Source: Legionella sainthelensi (lineage in GTDB: Bacteria > Pseudomonadota > Gammaproteobacteria > Legionellales > Legionellaceae). From it: DNA of 64,000 bases. The stretch is taken from contig NZ_LR134388.1 in the NCBI RefSeq assembly GCF_900637685.1, positions 2,739,501-2,803,500 on the forward strand, given 5' to 3'. The position numbers and the translations under genes were made by a program. Position 1 is the first letter of the stretch. Each line of letters opens with the position of its first letter. The notes beneath the pieces are model-generated. The model saw nothing but the letters and a program-made list of their open reading frames with translations, did not search any database and had not been told where the DNA came from. Positions 9,141 to 18,453 of the stretch are shown one piece after another.

Positions 9141-10550
9141 ATGGCTGAACCACTAGTCCTTGATTTTGCCGGACTGCACGATCAACACAAGCAAGAAATT
9201 CTAGATTATGAAACAAACTTTAAAGGAGAACTTAGGAAGATTGCTGATATCGTAAATCCTTTTCTCGATAATACAGAATATAAAAAATTAAATCCTGACA
9301 TAATAACTGACAGAAATAAATGGACATTCCAACATGTCATACCTACTTCCGAGCGCTCAGGAAAAGACGTAGCACTTGACATTCCAGGCAAAGAAGTCAT
9401 CCATAAAAAAAATGCTTTGCGTATAGAAGGTAATGAAAGTTTATTTAAGTTTTTGAATGACAAAATTGATCAGGCAAAAAAAAATAAAAGCCTGCCAAAA
9501 GATATCAAAATACAGTTAAACCATTTAAAAGATTATGTAGGTCTTCTTCAGATTCAAGCTATGTCAAAAATTGCTGAAATTGGTTCGTTAAATTCACTGC
9601 AAAATTTAAAAGAATGCATGCCTCAACTCAACGATAACATCATCAATGGAAAAAATCCAATTCAAAACCGTGAAGCCAGGAGACTTTACCAATCAATGGA
9701 ACGGTCTATCGAAGAGTTACAAACATTATATAAACAATATTCTCTCGATTTTATGAGTGGTCCCATAGAAAGATATACCTCAAATGAGGCCGGTAAATTA
9801 AGAAAGTCGGTTAAAGAATATACCAAATCCATCGGAAATATTCTTGATCATTACGAAAAATCAGGTTATTTAAGTAAATCCGAAAAAGAGGAGATGCTCG
9901 CTCACCTTAAATCCTCACAAGCGCTTTTTGAACATAAAAACAATATTAGTTTCAGTGTACCTACTGCAGGTCAAACTAATACACAAACTGTTCGCAAAGT
10001 AGGACAAGCCGCTTTAGGATTAGGCGGGGTTGTTTTGGGAGCAGCTGCTGTGGGAGTTGGTATTATTGCCACAGGTCCTGTAGGAGCGACAGCTGCGACA
10101 GCAATAGGCGGAGGCGCTATGCTTGCAGGCATGGGCTCGCTAGGAATCACAGCAGTAAACAGCGCCAACAATTTTATTAGGTTCGGAATCACTCCATCTT
10201 CAGGAGAAAAATTAACTTTTGTAATAGCAGGGGTTTCTTTAGGTGTTGGGATTGGCGCGGGTCTTGGATCTACTCTAGTTTCCGGAAATCAGCTCGCAAC
10301 ACATGCTATTATGGGTGGGCAACAAGCTTTTGATTCGAGCAAATCAGCTTTAGCTATTGCAGGTTCAACAAAAACGATAAAAAGCTTAAGGACCTCAGAT
10401 GAACAGGTTAATACTTTTGATAAGAAATCGCCACAGGCTAGTTTAAAACAAAATTTACAGGCTGCTCAGCAAGGGGCTCAACCAGCTGATCAACAACAAA
10501 GTCAAGATCAAGTGAGTAATGCGCCTAAATCTCCTAAACTTAGTAGTTAA
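9141..10550 (+). CDS. Unknown protein with glycine/alanine-rich membrane hairpins; effector candidate
   Basis: The start chosen is ATG 9141, because GGAGA lies just upstream of it; an in-frame ATG at 9129 would add four residues. The product has about 469 residues. Residues 1-270 are hydrophilic and helical with coiled-coil character. From about 285 to 380 come two to three glycine/alanine-rich hydrophobic stretches (GLGGVVLGAAAVGVGII, then VIAGVSLGVGIGAGLGSTLV) that could insert into a membrane. The last 45 residues are polar and rich in Gln, Ser and Pro (AAQQGAQ..DQQQSQDQ), unstructured in appearance. This is a common build for translocated proteins of intracellular bacteria, but that is inference; no enzyme motif is seen. 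Confidence 0.75.
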   Translation: MAEPLVLDFAGLHDQHKQEILDYETNFKGELRKIADIVNPFLDNTEYKKLNPDIITDRNKWTFQHVIPTSERSGKDVALDIPGKEVIHKKNALRIEGNESLFKFLNDKIDQAKKNKSLPKDIKIQLNHLKDYVGLLQIQAMSKIAEIGSLNSLQNLKECMPQLNDNIINGKNPIQNREARRLYQSMERSIEELQTLYKQYSLDFMSGPIERYTSNEAGKLRKSVKEYTKSIGNILDHYEKSGYLSKSEKEEMLAHLKSSQALFEHKNNISFSVPTAGQTNTQTVRKVGQAALGLGGVVLGAAAVGVGIIATGPVGATAATAIGGGAMLAGMGSLGITAVNSANNFIRFGITPSSGEKLTFVIAGVSLGVGIGAGLGSTLVSGNQLATHAIMGGQQAFDSSKSALAIAGSTKTIKSLRTSDEQVNTFDKKSPQASLKQNLQAAQQGAQPADQQQSQDQVSNAPKSPKLSS

Positions 10551-10623
10551 GCACAGAGGATGAGTAATGTGAGATGTAGAATTAAGATAACCCTAGAAAA
10601 GCAGTCAAGTCGTACTGCTTTTT

Positions 10624-11160
10624 CTAAGATAATTCATCTAAAGAAAAATCTTCTTTATTTAAAACCGCAGATTGATTGTAAAAAAGGCATAAAGCATGCC
10701 GAAATTTTTTCGCGCGTGGTGATAGCCCCTGCTTGCAGTAATGGAGCACCTGGTTGTATACCAATTGCTTAAATATTGCTGTATCTGACTCTGCACCATT
10801 TAAGTTATCAATACTTATATGAAATTTATAACCTGCGGCTTTGGAAAGTATCCATTCTAAAGCTTGTGGTTTTACTTCTACACATTGGAACTTTGCCTGT
10901 TGCTCTTCATTTCGCCCATCAGGCATATACCAATAACCAAAATCAACCAACTTCCTACGTTCCTCCCCAGCAATTAACCAGTGAGCACATTCATGTAACG
11001 CACTACTGAAAAAACCGTGAGCAAAATACAAAGCATGATACGCGCGTTTTGCATCTGCGGGCAGGTAAATAGGCTCATCATTACCTTTTACAAGCTTTGT
11101 ATTGTATTCATTTGCAAAACAAATCTCAAAAAGATTGATTAAATCATCATAATGATGCAT
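10624..11160 (-). CDS. epmC: Elongation factor P hydroxylase (EpmC)
   Basis: The 178-residue protein matches EpmC/YfcM, which hydroxylates the beta-lysylated lysine of translation elongation factor EF-P. Family stretches are HHYDDLINLFEICF, LVKGNDEPIYLPAD, the metal-site helix FFSSALHECAHWLIAG (HExxH-like HECAH), RRKLVDFGYWYMPDGR and KPQALEWILSKAAGY. It is close to the usual length (about 182 residues). Start ATG at 11160, 73 bases from the divergent MMPL gene. The partner enzymes EpmA and EpmB are not in this window. Confidence 0.92.
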   Translation of the reverse strand: MHHYDDLINLFEICFANEYNTKLVKGNDEPIYLPADAKRAYHALYFAHGFFSSALHECAHWLIAGEERRKLVDFGYWYMPDGRNEEQQAKFQCVEVKPQALEWILSKAAGYKFHISIDNLNGAESDTAIFKQLVYNQVLHYCKQGLSPRAKKFRHALCLFYNQSAVLNKEDFSLDELS

Positions 11161-11233
11161 AAGTATCTTTTTCTCATTAATTTACACATGCTGGTTAATT
11201 TATACTAATATATTTAGAGAGTCATTAATTTTT

Positions 11234-13480
11234 ATGAGTTTGGAAACTCCGACTAGAAAAATGCATAAAAAAACATTGTCGTACCGTTTAGGAAAGTTAA
11301 TTAATAAATTACGTTGGCCCATCATAATTTTTTGGGTGCTCGTTGTCCTGTCCTGTATTCCCTTTCTGCCCCACATCATTGCTCCGTTTAAAACAACAGG
11401 TTTTGTTGATGAAAGCTCGCAAAGTGCGAAAACTGAACTCTATATGGATAAGAAACTGGGGTATGATGATAAAAATCAATTCATTGTCATGTATCACAGC
11501 ACCAAACTGTTAGCTACTCGATCGCTATTTAAGAAAAAAATGAAGGAATCATTATCTGGGTTGGAAGATTTTCCGATCAAGCATGAGATAATTTACCCTG
11601 ATGACAAACACCAGATCTCAAAAGACAAACATACTGCTTATGTTGCAATCATCATAAAAACAAATGAACCAATTAATGATCAGCAGTTGAAACAATTTAA
11701 AGATTCCATAAAAAAACCCTACAATATGACCATGCAAATTGGAGGGGAACCCCTTTTTGTTCAAAATGTAAACAAGCAAACGCAAACAGACCTTTATAAA
11801 GCAGATTTCATTGCGACACCGGCAGCGATCGTTACCTTAGTCGTCGTGTTCGGTTCAGTAGTAGCGGCAACTCTCCCCATTATTTTGGGAGGTGGCTGTG
11901 CATTAATTATTTTGACTACCCTTTACTTTTTAGGCCATTTTTTTACCCTTTCGATATTCACGATAAATATTGCTTTATTATTAGGACTTTGTCTTTGTCT
12001 GGATTATTCGTTATTTTTCATCAGTCGCTTTAGAGACGAATTGAAAAATGGCTCAAATGTTGAAGAAGCCATCGCAACAAGTCAAGAAACAGCAGGCAAA
12101 GCAATTTTTTTTAGTGGTTTGGCTGTATTTGTAAGCCTTAGTGCATTATTTCTGTTTCCAGTTAATATCCTCTTTTCTGTTGCAGTAGGCGGCTTAGCTG
12201 CCGTATTTTATGCCGTATTAATTTCGACTATTCTTTTACCAGCCATACTTGCTGTTTTAAAAACAAAAATAAATTTCCTTTCCGTACGTATCTTTAGAAA
12301 TAAAAACCATTCCAGTTATTGGCGTTGGTTAGCCGAACGAGTGGTTAACCACCCTTATCGTTTTTTCTTTCCCATACTTATCTTTTTACTATTACTAGGA
12401 TACCCATTTTTAGAAGCCAATTTCGGAATATCAGATTACCGTATATTTCCTAAAAAATCGGAAAATAGAGCTTTTTATGATACCTATGCAGAAAAATTTA
12501 ATATTGAGGAACTTAATCCCATTGTATTGGTAGTTGAATCTCCTTCTTCACCAATATTGTCTCGCCACAATCTGTCTAAAATTTATGATTTTGTCCATAA
12601 ATTAGAGCAAAATCCTTTAGTCAAGGAAGTTAATGGCATTATCAGCAGTGATTCAGACGTGAAAAAAAGTCAATACTACGCGTTATATCATATGAATAAA
12701 AAATTACTCGACTCTCAGGTAAAACAATTGTTAGATACGACAACAACCAAACATTTAACAGTGATTCGTGTCGTTAGCAAATATCCGGCGAATTCACCTG
12801 AGACGAAAAAGCTGATTACACAATTATATCATATGAAAGTGGGTTCAGGATTAACTCTAGAACTTACTGGAACTGCTGTAAGTAATAGTGATGTGCTAAA
12901 AAGCATCTATCATTTTCTTCCTTATTCCATTTTATGGATTATGGTTTTTTCTTATTTGATTCTTCTTTTATTGTTACGTTCGATATTCTTGCCGTTAAAA
13001 GCAATTATTATGACTTTGTTAAGTCTTTGTGCCTCATACGGAGCTCTAGTACTTGTATTTCAAGATGGCTATCTCTCTCAAATCCTGAATTTTCAGCCTC
13101 AAAATATGCTGGATATTAGTTTATTAGTCATTATATTTTGTGCTTTATTTGGTTTCTCTATGGACTATGAGGTATTCTTATTATCCCGTATTAAAGAAGC
13201 TCATCGATTAACTAAGCATAATAATAACAGTATTATTTTCGGAATTGAAAAGAGCAGTCGTATTATTACGAGTGCCGCACTTATTGTTATCGTTATTAGC
13301 GGCTCATTTTTAGTCGCTGATGTATTGATGGTTAAAGCATTTGGCCTTGGGATCGCGGTAGCTATTTTTGTAGATGCTTTTTTAATAAGGAGCTTTTTAG
13401 TTCCTGCAACAATGGCAATTTTTAAAAATTGGGTATGGTACTTACCCAAATGGCTGGATCGAATCCTGCCCAAAATTTAG
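11234..13480 (+). CDS. MMPL/RND-superfamily transporter
   Basis: A 748-residue inner-membrane protein with the two-fold MMPL layout: one N-terminal helix (IIIFWVLVVLSCIPFL), a periplasmic loop of about 140 residues, five helices (about 195-345), a second lone helix near 380-395 (FFFPILIFLLLLGYPFL), another periplasmic loop, and five final helices (about 560-740). Helices carry the charged family signatures LGLCLCLDYSLFFISRFRDEL and GFSMDYEVFLLSRIKE, where the aspartates belong to the proton path. Relatives export lipids or hydrophobic compounds, or are found with hopanoid or pigment genes. No periplasmic adaptor or outer-membrane partner adjoins it, so the substrate is unknown. Confidence 0.85.
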   Translation: MSLETPTRKMHKKTLSYRLGKLINKLRWPIIIFWVLVVLSCIPFLPHIIAPFKTTGFVDESSQSAKTELYMDKKLGYDDKNQFIVMYHSTKLLATRSLFKKKMKESLSGLEDFPIKHEIIYPDDKHQISKDKHTAYVAIIIKTNEPINDQQLKQFKDSIKKPYNMTMQIGGEPLFVQNVNKQTQTDLYKADFIATPAAIVTLVVVFGSVVAATLPIILGGGCALIILTTLYFLGHFFTLSIFTINIALLLGLCLCLDYSLFFISRFRDELKNGSNVEEAIATSQETAGKAIFFSGLAVFVSLSALFLFPVNILFSVAVGGLAAVFYAVLISTILLPAILAVLKTKINFLSVRIFRNKNHSSYWRWLAERVVNHPYRFFFPILIFLLLLGYPFLEANFGISDYRIFPKKSENRAFYDTYAEKFNIEELNPIVLVVESPSSPILSRHNLSKIYDFVHKLEQNPLVKEVNGIISSDSDVKKSQYYALYHMNKKLLDSQVKQLLDTTTTKHLTVIRVVSKYPANSPETKKLITQLYHMKVGSGLTLELTGTAVSNSDVLKSIYHFLPYSILWIMVFSYLILLLLLRSIFLPLKAIIMTLLSLCASYGALVLVFQDGYLSQILNFQPQNMLDISLLVIIFCALFGFSMDYEVFLLSRIKEAHRLTKHNNNSIIFGIEKSSRIITSAALIVIVISGSFLVADVLMVKAFGLGIAVAIFVDAFLIRSFLVPATMAIFKNWVWYLPKWLDRILPKI

Positions 13481-13593
13481 AGAATAATAATCCATTGCAC
13501 TCTTCATTTATCATCGATTTCTTTTTGCAGACTATCTGTTTTTCTGATAGAGTAAAGTCCGTTATTAATATATATAATTGAGGATGAACAAGA

Positions 13594-13953
13594 ATGATAA
13601 GAACAATATGTGCTGGATTATTATTTCTATTTAGTGCTGTTACTTTTGCAGCTGCCTGTGGGAGAGCCTTACCAGTCGACCATCCAGGTTTTTGTTCTTC
13701 TTTCAAAACAGCTGCAACTTGCTATTGTACTTCTAAAGGATTACCTCCATATGTATGTCAAAACATGCAGTTTTTATATAAGCAAATGATAAATTTATAT
13801 GGTTCATTAGCGAACGCATGCTCAAGCAGAGTTCAACAAGAAACTACTCCTGAAGATTGTATTGTTAATTGGACATGTTATAAATCAGGTACTGGTGAAC
13901 AGAAAAATGGTGACACTACTATAAAGTGCGCACGTCTCTGTGAGCAGTTTTAA
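13594..13953 (+). CDS. Small secreted cysteine-rich protein, unknown
   Basis: The 119-residue product has a clear signal peptide (MIRTICAGLLFLFSAVTFA, cleavage near AA-CG) followed by ten cysteines, many in pairs of spacing 2 to 12 (CYCTSKGLPPYVC, CARLCEQF), suggesting a disulfide-bonded periplasmic or secreted protein. AGGATGAAC before the ATG supplies a ribosome site. I know no family for it. The next gene, 30 bases on, encodes an outer-membrane barrel in the same direction, so the two envelope proteins may be co-expressed. Confidence 0.7.
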   Translation: MIRTICAGLLFLFSAVTFAAACGRALPVDHPGFCSSFKTAATCYCTSKGLPPYVCQNMQFLYKQMINLYGSLANACSSRVQQETTPEDCIVNWTCYKSGTGEQKNGDTTIKCARLCEQF

Positions 13954-14044
13954 ATTTTTCGTTCAATAATAAGCCATTTTCAAGTTGGGCTTCGGCTCAA
14001 CGAAAATTCTGATTAGTTCATATAATTTTTTAGAGTATTTTATT

Positions 14045-14701
14045 GTGCTTGTTAAACTATTAAAGTTATCACTATTAGCTTTCTTGTTTATATATGCTCC
14101 CTTTAGTTTGGCATATAAAGAAAAACCCGTACGACATCCTTTTTATTTTGGAGCTATTGCTGGTTATGGTTCAACTACTTGGGATGGTTTAGTTCCGTCA
14201 GAAGAAAATCAAAATCCAGCATTGATGTTATCTACCCCAATCGATGTTGAAGAAGGGGGTAGTGCTTGGGGCGTTTTGGTAGGATATGAATTTACGCATT
14301 ATTTCGCAATTGAAGCAAGTTATATGCGCTTTGCTGACGCAAACGTCCACTTTGATCCCTTCAGTCTCTTCAGTTTTTTTCATGAAGGCTCTGAGACGTT
14401 AACAACTCATACTGAAACACTCAGTTTAATTGGTAAACTTATGGTACCTATTCCGCATTCTGAAATGAAAATTTTCTCAGGTGCAGGAGTCGCGGGAGTA
14501 CATCGTAGAGATCTTATCGTTAATGATTGGAATCCTGGGCCAACTTTTACCGTTGGAGTAAATTATAATTTTACAGAACATATTATGGGCGAAATAGCTG
14601 GAAACTTTACTGCCGGTTATGGTGAATCTCAACTTAATCCAGTAGATACCTATTATCCTTTTCTTTATTCTGTTGCAGCACATCTTATCTATCGCTTTTG
14701 A
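14045..14701 (+). CDS. Outer-membrane beta-barrel protein
   Basis: Start GTG at 14045 is chosen because it places a normal signal peptide (LVKLLKLSLLAFLFIYAPFSLA) at the N-terminus; a TTG at 13985 would put 20 odd residues before it. The mature part of about 195 residues alternates polar and hydrophobic residues in short strands (FYFGAIAGYGSTTWDG, GVLVGYEFTHYFAIEASYM) and ends with Phe (AAHLIYRF), the signal for barrel assembly by Bam. It fits the OmpA-like or Opa-like 8-strand barrel superfamily. A good hairpin terminator follows. The binding or transport role is unknown. Confidence 0.8.
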   Translation: MLVKLLKLSLLAFLFIYAPFSLAYKEKPVRHPFYFGAIAGYGSTTWDGLVPSEENQNPALMLSTPIDVEEGGSAWGVLVGYEFTHYFAIEASYMRFADANVHFDPFSLFSFFHEGSETLTTHTETLSLIGKLMVPIPHSEMKIFSGAGVAGVHRRDLIVNDWNPGPTFTVGVNYNFTEHIMGEIAGNFTAGYGESQLNPVDTYYPFLYSVAAHLIYRF

Positions 14702-14772
14702 GAAGTGGTCAGTGCTTTCTGATCAGATAACTTGTTACAAGACAATAGGTCTTCATAAATAAGATTTTCGTC

Positions 14773-14809
14773 ACCCTCTGCGAAAGCAGAGGGTCTATTC
14801 TGCTTTTTT
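14773..14809 (+). terminator. Rho-independent terminator
   Basis: A perfect 9-bp stem, ACCCTCTGC at 14773-14781 with its complement at 14786-14794, closes on a GAAA tetraloop. A T-rich stretch ending in TTTTTT (14804-14809) follows. It ends the barrel-protein transcript. Confidence 0.8.
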
Positions 14810-14894
14810 ATACCTAGATGTCGATTTTTTCTTGAACTAACACTTGTGCGAAGAGAACTCTAAGTGCCTTAAGCTGTCCTCTTAAAATTCACCT

Positions 14895-16493
14895 CTATTT
14901 CTTACCAAGAAGATAAGACTGATAGTTCTTCTCCAAAACTTGTTTTAGGTGTTCCTGATTATCAATGCCTATTTGATGAACCAAGGTTAAAGTATGTTTT
15001 ATATGAGCTGCCTTAGCTTTGGTTGCATTAAAGGAAACTACATTATCCACCTCTTGAAATTCTAAGCTTTTTTCCAATAAAGCTTTTTTACTTAAACCTT
15101 TCACATGCTTGCTTTCAGATTCTTGATTCGATAAATAATCTTTTTTCTTCACTAAACAACGCATCACCGTATAATAAGTATTGATTTGTTTGTAAGTAAG
15201 ATTCATTTCAATTAAATTATTAATATGATACATATCCATGGAGGCATTTCTTAAAAGCGTAGGCTTGTGAATAGTAGCGAGTTTCGAGTTTTCTTCATAA
15301 GTCGTATTATCAGCTTTTGTAAATAGCCTGTTGAACGCAAAATAACTGATTGGACGAAAAACATAGGTGTAAGGTACTAAAAAATAATAATAAATAAAAC
15401 TTCTAGCAAGTGCATTGATTAAATTATAAGATGTTTTTCTTTTGCAATTATCATATTCTGCAGCAATATAACTAAACTCAGTTTCTGCAAATCCCGCATA
15501 ATTGAGACAATGATCACAAAAAGCATTAGGTCCTTGTTTGTCTTTTGGTGGTGTCACCTGCAAAATTTCCCATTCTTTTTTCCAGATCCCAAATGCTGAA
15601 ACCGGATCTTCACCTTGTTTTTGTATCACTACTTTTGGCTTTTCATGTAATTCATCCCAATAGTCATACCTGTTTTTAAATAAAGGTTCGTAAAGACCAG
15701 GAGGATTTAAGGCATCAATTCTTGATAATTTGAAATTTCCTTTATCCATAGCGAGCAATAAACTTAATGCCCCTCCAAGACTTACTCCACAGACATGAAT
15801 CACATTTTCCTGCTCATTTAGCCATTCATGTATCCTTTCTCTACCCATTTGATACAAAGAACTACCTACTGACTCAACTCCCTTCGCATCCGTTCGTATT
15901 TGAGTTAAAAAGCCTTGTCCTGCGGGATAAGTCGTACCCATGAAAATTAAATGCGATTCTGCATTGTTTTGAAAAAGAGGCTGCAAGCCATATGCAAAAA
16001 CGCGGTCATGATCATAGATGAAGAAACTACGCAAACCTGATGTTGCTGTTAACTCAATTGGAGTAACTTGATATTCCACTAATTCCCAATGCCCTAAGAC
16101 ATATTGAGGAATTTTAAAGGACTCATAAGGAGTTAAATCACTATAAGGAAGCATGCACAAACAGTTACTTAAATAAAGCTGAACCTGCTCACTTTGTTCT
16201 GAATTCAAATCTTTATCATCCAACTGCTTAAAGAGTTCAAAAAATCCTTGTTGCATGGCAAAACGTACTTCACGTAATAAATTTGAATTACGCTGTACAA
16301 AAAAGGAATATAAAACAGATGGCGTCAAAAATTGAGTCCAGGATTCTGTCCACCCCATTGTAAAAAAACGGAGTATATTACGCGCCAAAATTGCTTCTTG
16401 TTGTGGGGACTCTACTCCATCTACCTCCTCAAATTCCACTTGTTTAAAAAGCTTTAACTCTAAACCTCCTTTAAAAACAGTTTCAGTAGGCAA
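14895..16493 (-). CDS. Alpha/beta-hydrolase-like protein, tandem paralogue A
   Basis: This 532-residue protein has the nucleophile elbow GVSLGG with Ser238, followed by a helix (ALSLLLAMDKG), as in class 3 lipases and related alpha/beta hydrolases. The segment FMGTTYPAGQGF about 50 residues earlier may supply the oxyanion site. The TTG start at 16493 is supported by GGAGG seven bases before it. The next gene upstream is a clear paralogue, nearly collinear over the first 370 residues. Residues around 370-390 are hydrophobic (SFIYYYFLVPYTYVF) and may touch membrane. No signal peptide. A lipase or acyltransferase role, perhaps on host lipids, is inference. Confidence 0.75.
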   Translation of the reverse strand: MPTETVFKGGLELKLFKQVEFEEVDGVESPQQEAILARNILRFFTMGWTESWTQFLTPSVLYSFFVQRNSNLLREVRFAMQQGFFELFKQLDDKDLNSEQSEQVQLYLSNCLCMLPYSDLTPYESFKIPQYVLGHWELVEYQVTPIELTATSGLRSFFIYDHDRVFAYGLQPLFQNNAESHLIFMGTTYPAGQGFLTQIRTDAKGVESVGSSLYQMGRERIHEWLNEQENVIHVCGVSLGGALSLLLAMDKGNFKLSRIDALNPPGLYEPLFKNRYDYWDELHEKPKVVIQKQGEDPVSAFGIWKKEWEILQVTPPKDKQGPNAFCDHCLNYAGFAETEFSYIAAEYDNCKRKTSYNLINALARSFIYYYFLVPYTYVFRPISYFAFNRLFTKADNTTYEENSKLATIHKPTLLRNASMDMYHINNLIEMNLTYKQINTYYTVMRCLVKKKDYLSNQESESKHVKGLSKKALLEKSLEFQEVDNVVSFNATKAKAAHIKHTLTLVHQIGIDNQEHLKQVLEKNYQSYLLGKK

Positions 16494-16640
16494 AATAAAC
16501 CTCCGTGTTCATTTTGTTAGTGATGTTAGGATCATACAATACAAAGATATAATTAAATGCTCATCCTAATCCAAAAGAAATTTAAACAATAAATAATTTT
16601 TTCCAAGGTTCATTGTACTTCGCTCGGATTATAATGTTCG

Positions 16641-18383
16641 CTAGGCATACTTTCCCATGCAGTAGTTGGAATAGCTTTTACCAACCGCCGCCTTTAATTG
16701 TTCATTATCAGAGCCTAACTTTTTCACAAAGGATAAAGTATGTTGAATATGTGCTGCTTTGGCCTTAGTTACTTTAAAGGAAATAACAACATCTGCATTT
16801 TTGGGATTTTGACTGTTTTCCAGTAATGCTTTTTTTGTTATTCCTTTTACATGCTTGCTTTCCTTTTCTTCATAAGGAATAAAATCCTTGTTTTTTAAGG
16901 ATCGCATTAAGTGGTAATAAGTATGTATTTGCTGATAAGTAAAATCAACCTCTATTGCATTATCTTCATTATAAATATCCATAGTTGGATTTCGAGAAAG
17001 TGAAGGATCGTGTAATTCTGCAAGCCCTTTTTCTACATACTTATTCTTAGTAGTAATTTCTTTTGAGTTGTTTTTCATAGCGGGTAGGGTGGAATATATA
17101 AGGCTGCTTGCTAATAAACCTCCAGCAATTCCTAAAAAAATGAGTCCAGGTATTACTCCAGCAACCGCGAGACTCGCAGCCACACAAAATGTCACTATAT
17201 GCGCTGACAATACCCAATTTTGAGACACTAAATGAACTAAGGGACGTATTAAATAAGTATAGGGAGTTAAAAAACAATAATAAATTAGACTCCTGCCAAG
17301 AGAATAAAGCCAAAAATTACGCGCCAAACGTTTGGAGTTATCTTGTTCCGCTTGGATGTAATCAAATTGAGTATCAGCAAAACCCGCATAATTAAGAAAA
17401 TGATCGCAAAAGCTAATAGGACCTCGTTTGTCTTTGGGTGGAATCACATGAAAAATATCCCAATCCGTTTTCCAAATCCCAAAAGCAGAAACAGGATCAT
17501 CCCCCTGTTTTTGTACTACTACTCTCGGTTTTTCGTTAAGGCTATCCCAATAGTCATATCTGCTTTTAGACCAAGCATCATGAAGTCCCGCAGGATTTAA
17601 TGCATCAACTCGTGATAATTTATAATTTCCTTGATCGATGGCAAGTAATAAACTGAGCGATCCCCCTAAGCTCACGCCACATACATGAATACTATTTTCT
17701 TGCTGGCATAACCATTCTTGAACTCTGGCTCGACCTGTTCGATATAAAGATTTACCTACCGTTTCAAAACCTTTGGAATCAGTATTTACTTGCGGTACAA
17801 AACCTTGGCCAGCAGGATAAGTAGTGCCCATAAAAATTAAATGTGATTCTGCTTTTTTTTGAAAAAGAGGTTCTAAACCATAAGCAAAAACACGATCTTT
17901 GTCCTGGATGAAAAAGCGTTGCCACCCCGATGTTTCGGTTAACTCAATGGGGGTAATTTGATATTCAACCATCTCCCATGTTCCTTCAATGTATTGAGGA
18001 ATTTTAATTGACTCATAAGGAGTTAGGTCACCATAGGGCAACAAAGTTAAACAATTACTTAGATAAAGCTGCACTTGTTCTTTTTGCTCTTCAGTGAGTT
18101 CTTTATCTTTAAGCTGTTCAAAAATTTCAATAAACCCTTGCTGAAAAGCAAGACGTAATTCTCTTAATAATTCATGGTCCCGTTTCACAAAAACAGCATT
18201 AAGTACCGTTGGGGTCAAAAATTGAGTCCAAGAATCAGTCCATCCCATCATCAAAAAGCGTGCTGCATTGCGAGCAATAATAGATGCCTGTTTTGAAGGT
18301 GCCACACCTTCAGTGGATTCAAATTCACGTTTTGCAAAAAAATTAAGATCTAATCCACCTTGAAAATTAGCTTTTACAGACAC
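16641..18383 (-). CDS. Alpha/beta-hydrolase-like protein, tandem paralogue B
   Basis: A 580-residue paralogue of the gene just downstream, with the same opening (GG-L-FF--EFE), FMGTTYPAGQGF, and the GVSLGG elbow at Ser238. It differs by an extra segment of about 50 residues near 385-440 that is strongly hydrophobic and glycine-rich (SLAVAGVIPGLIFLGIAGGL), likely two membrane helices absent from paralogue A. Start GTG 18383 with GGAGAG before it. The C-terminal halves share KESKHVKGITKKALLE. The pair arose by tandem duplication; copy B may be membrane-bound while A is not. Substrate unknown. Confidence 0.75.
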   Translation of the reverse strand: MSVKANFQGGLDLNFFAKREFESTEGVAPSKQASIIARNAARFLMMGWTDSWTQFLTPTVLNAVFVKRDHELLRELRLAFQQGFIEIFEQLKDKELTEEQKEQVQLYLSNCLTLLPYGDLTPYESIKIPQYIEGTWEMVEYQITPIELTETSGWQRFFIQDKDRVFAYGLEPLFQKKAESHLIFMGTTYPAGQGFVPQVNTDSKGFETVGKSLYRTGRARVQEWLCQQENSIHVCGVSLGGSLSLLLAIDQGNYKLSRVDALNPAGLHDAWSKSRYDYWDSLNEKPRVVVQKQGDDPVSAFGIWKTDWDIFHVIPPKDKRGPISFCDHFLNYAGFADTQFDYIQAEQDNSKRLARNFWLYSLGRSLIYYCFLTPYTYLIRPLVHLVSQNWVLSAHIVTFCVAASLAVAGVIPGLIFLGIAGGLLASSLIYSTLPAMKNNSKEITTKNKYVEKGLAELHDPSLSRNPTMDIYNEDNAIEVDFTYQQIHTYYHLMRSLKNKDFIPYEEKESKHVKGITKKALLENSQNPKNADVVISFKVTKAKAAHIQHTLSFVKKLGSDNEQLKAAVGKSYSNYCMGKYA

Positions 18384-18413
18384 GCTTCTCTCCGATAATA
18401 AATTAATTGCGCT

Positions 18414-18444
18414 CGACTTAAAAAAATACTTTATTTTTATGTCG
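18414..18444. repeat. Imperfect palindrome of the CGACATAAAAA type
   Basis: CGACTTAAAAAAATA faces TATTTTTATGTCG with a tiny loop. The right arm, ending ATGTCGAAC, is the same as the end of the hairpin at 62793-62826, and a half copy lies near 6773. It sits just after the GST gene stop on the minus strand and may be its terminator. Confidence 0.5.
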
Positions 18445-18453
18445 AACGTTCCA

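Noticed and set aside
9971..10192. Minus-strand proline/alanine-rich frame
   Set aside because: It is the antisense image of the glycine/alanine-rich stretch of the gene at 9141-10550.
10560..10772. Forward ORF of 70 codons after the 469-residue gene
   Set aside because: It lies opposite the 3' end of epmC, has no family features and no clear ribosome site; epmC is a certain gene.
13985..14044. TTG start of the outer-membrane protein
   Set aside because: It would put 20 unlikely residues before a normal signal peptide; the GTG at 14045 is better.
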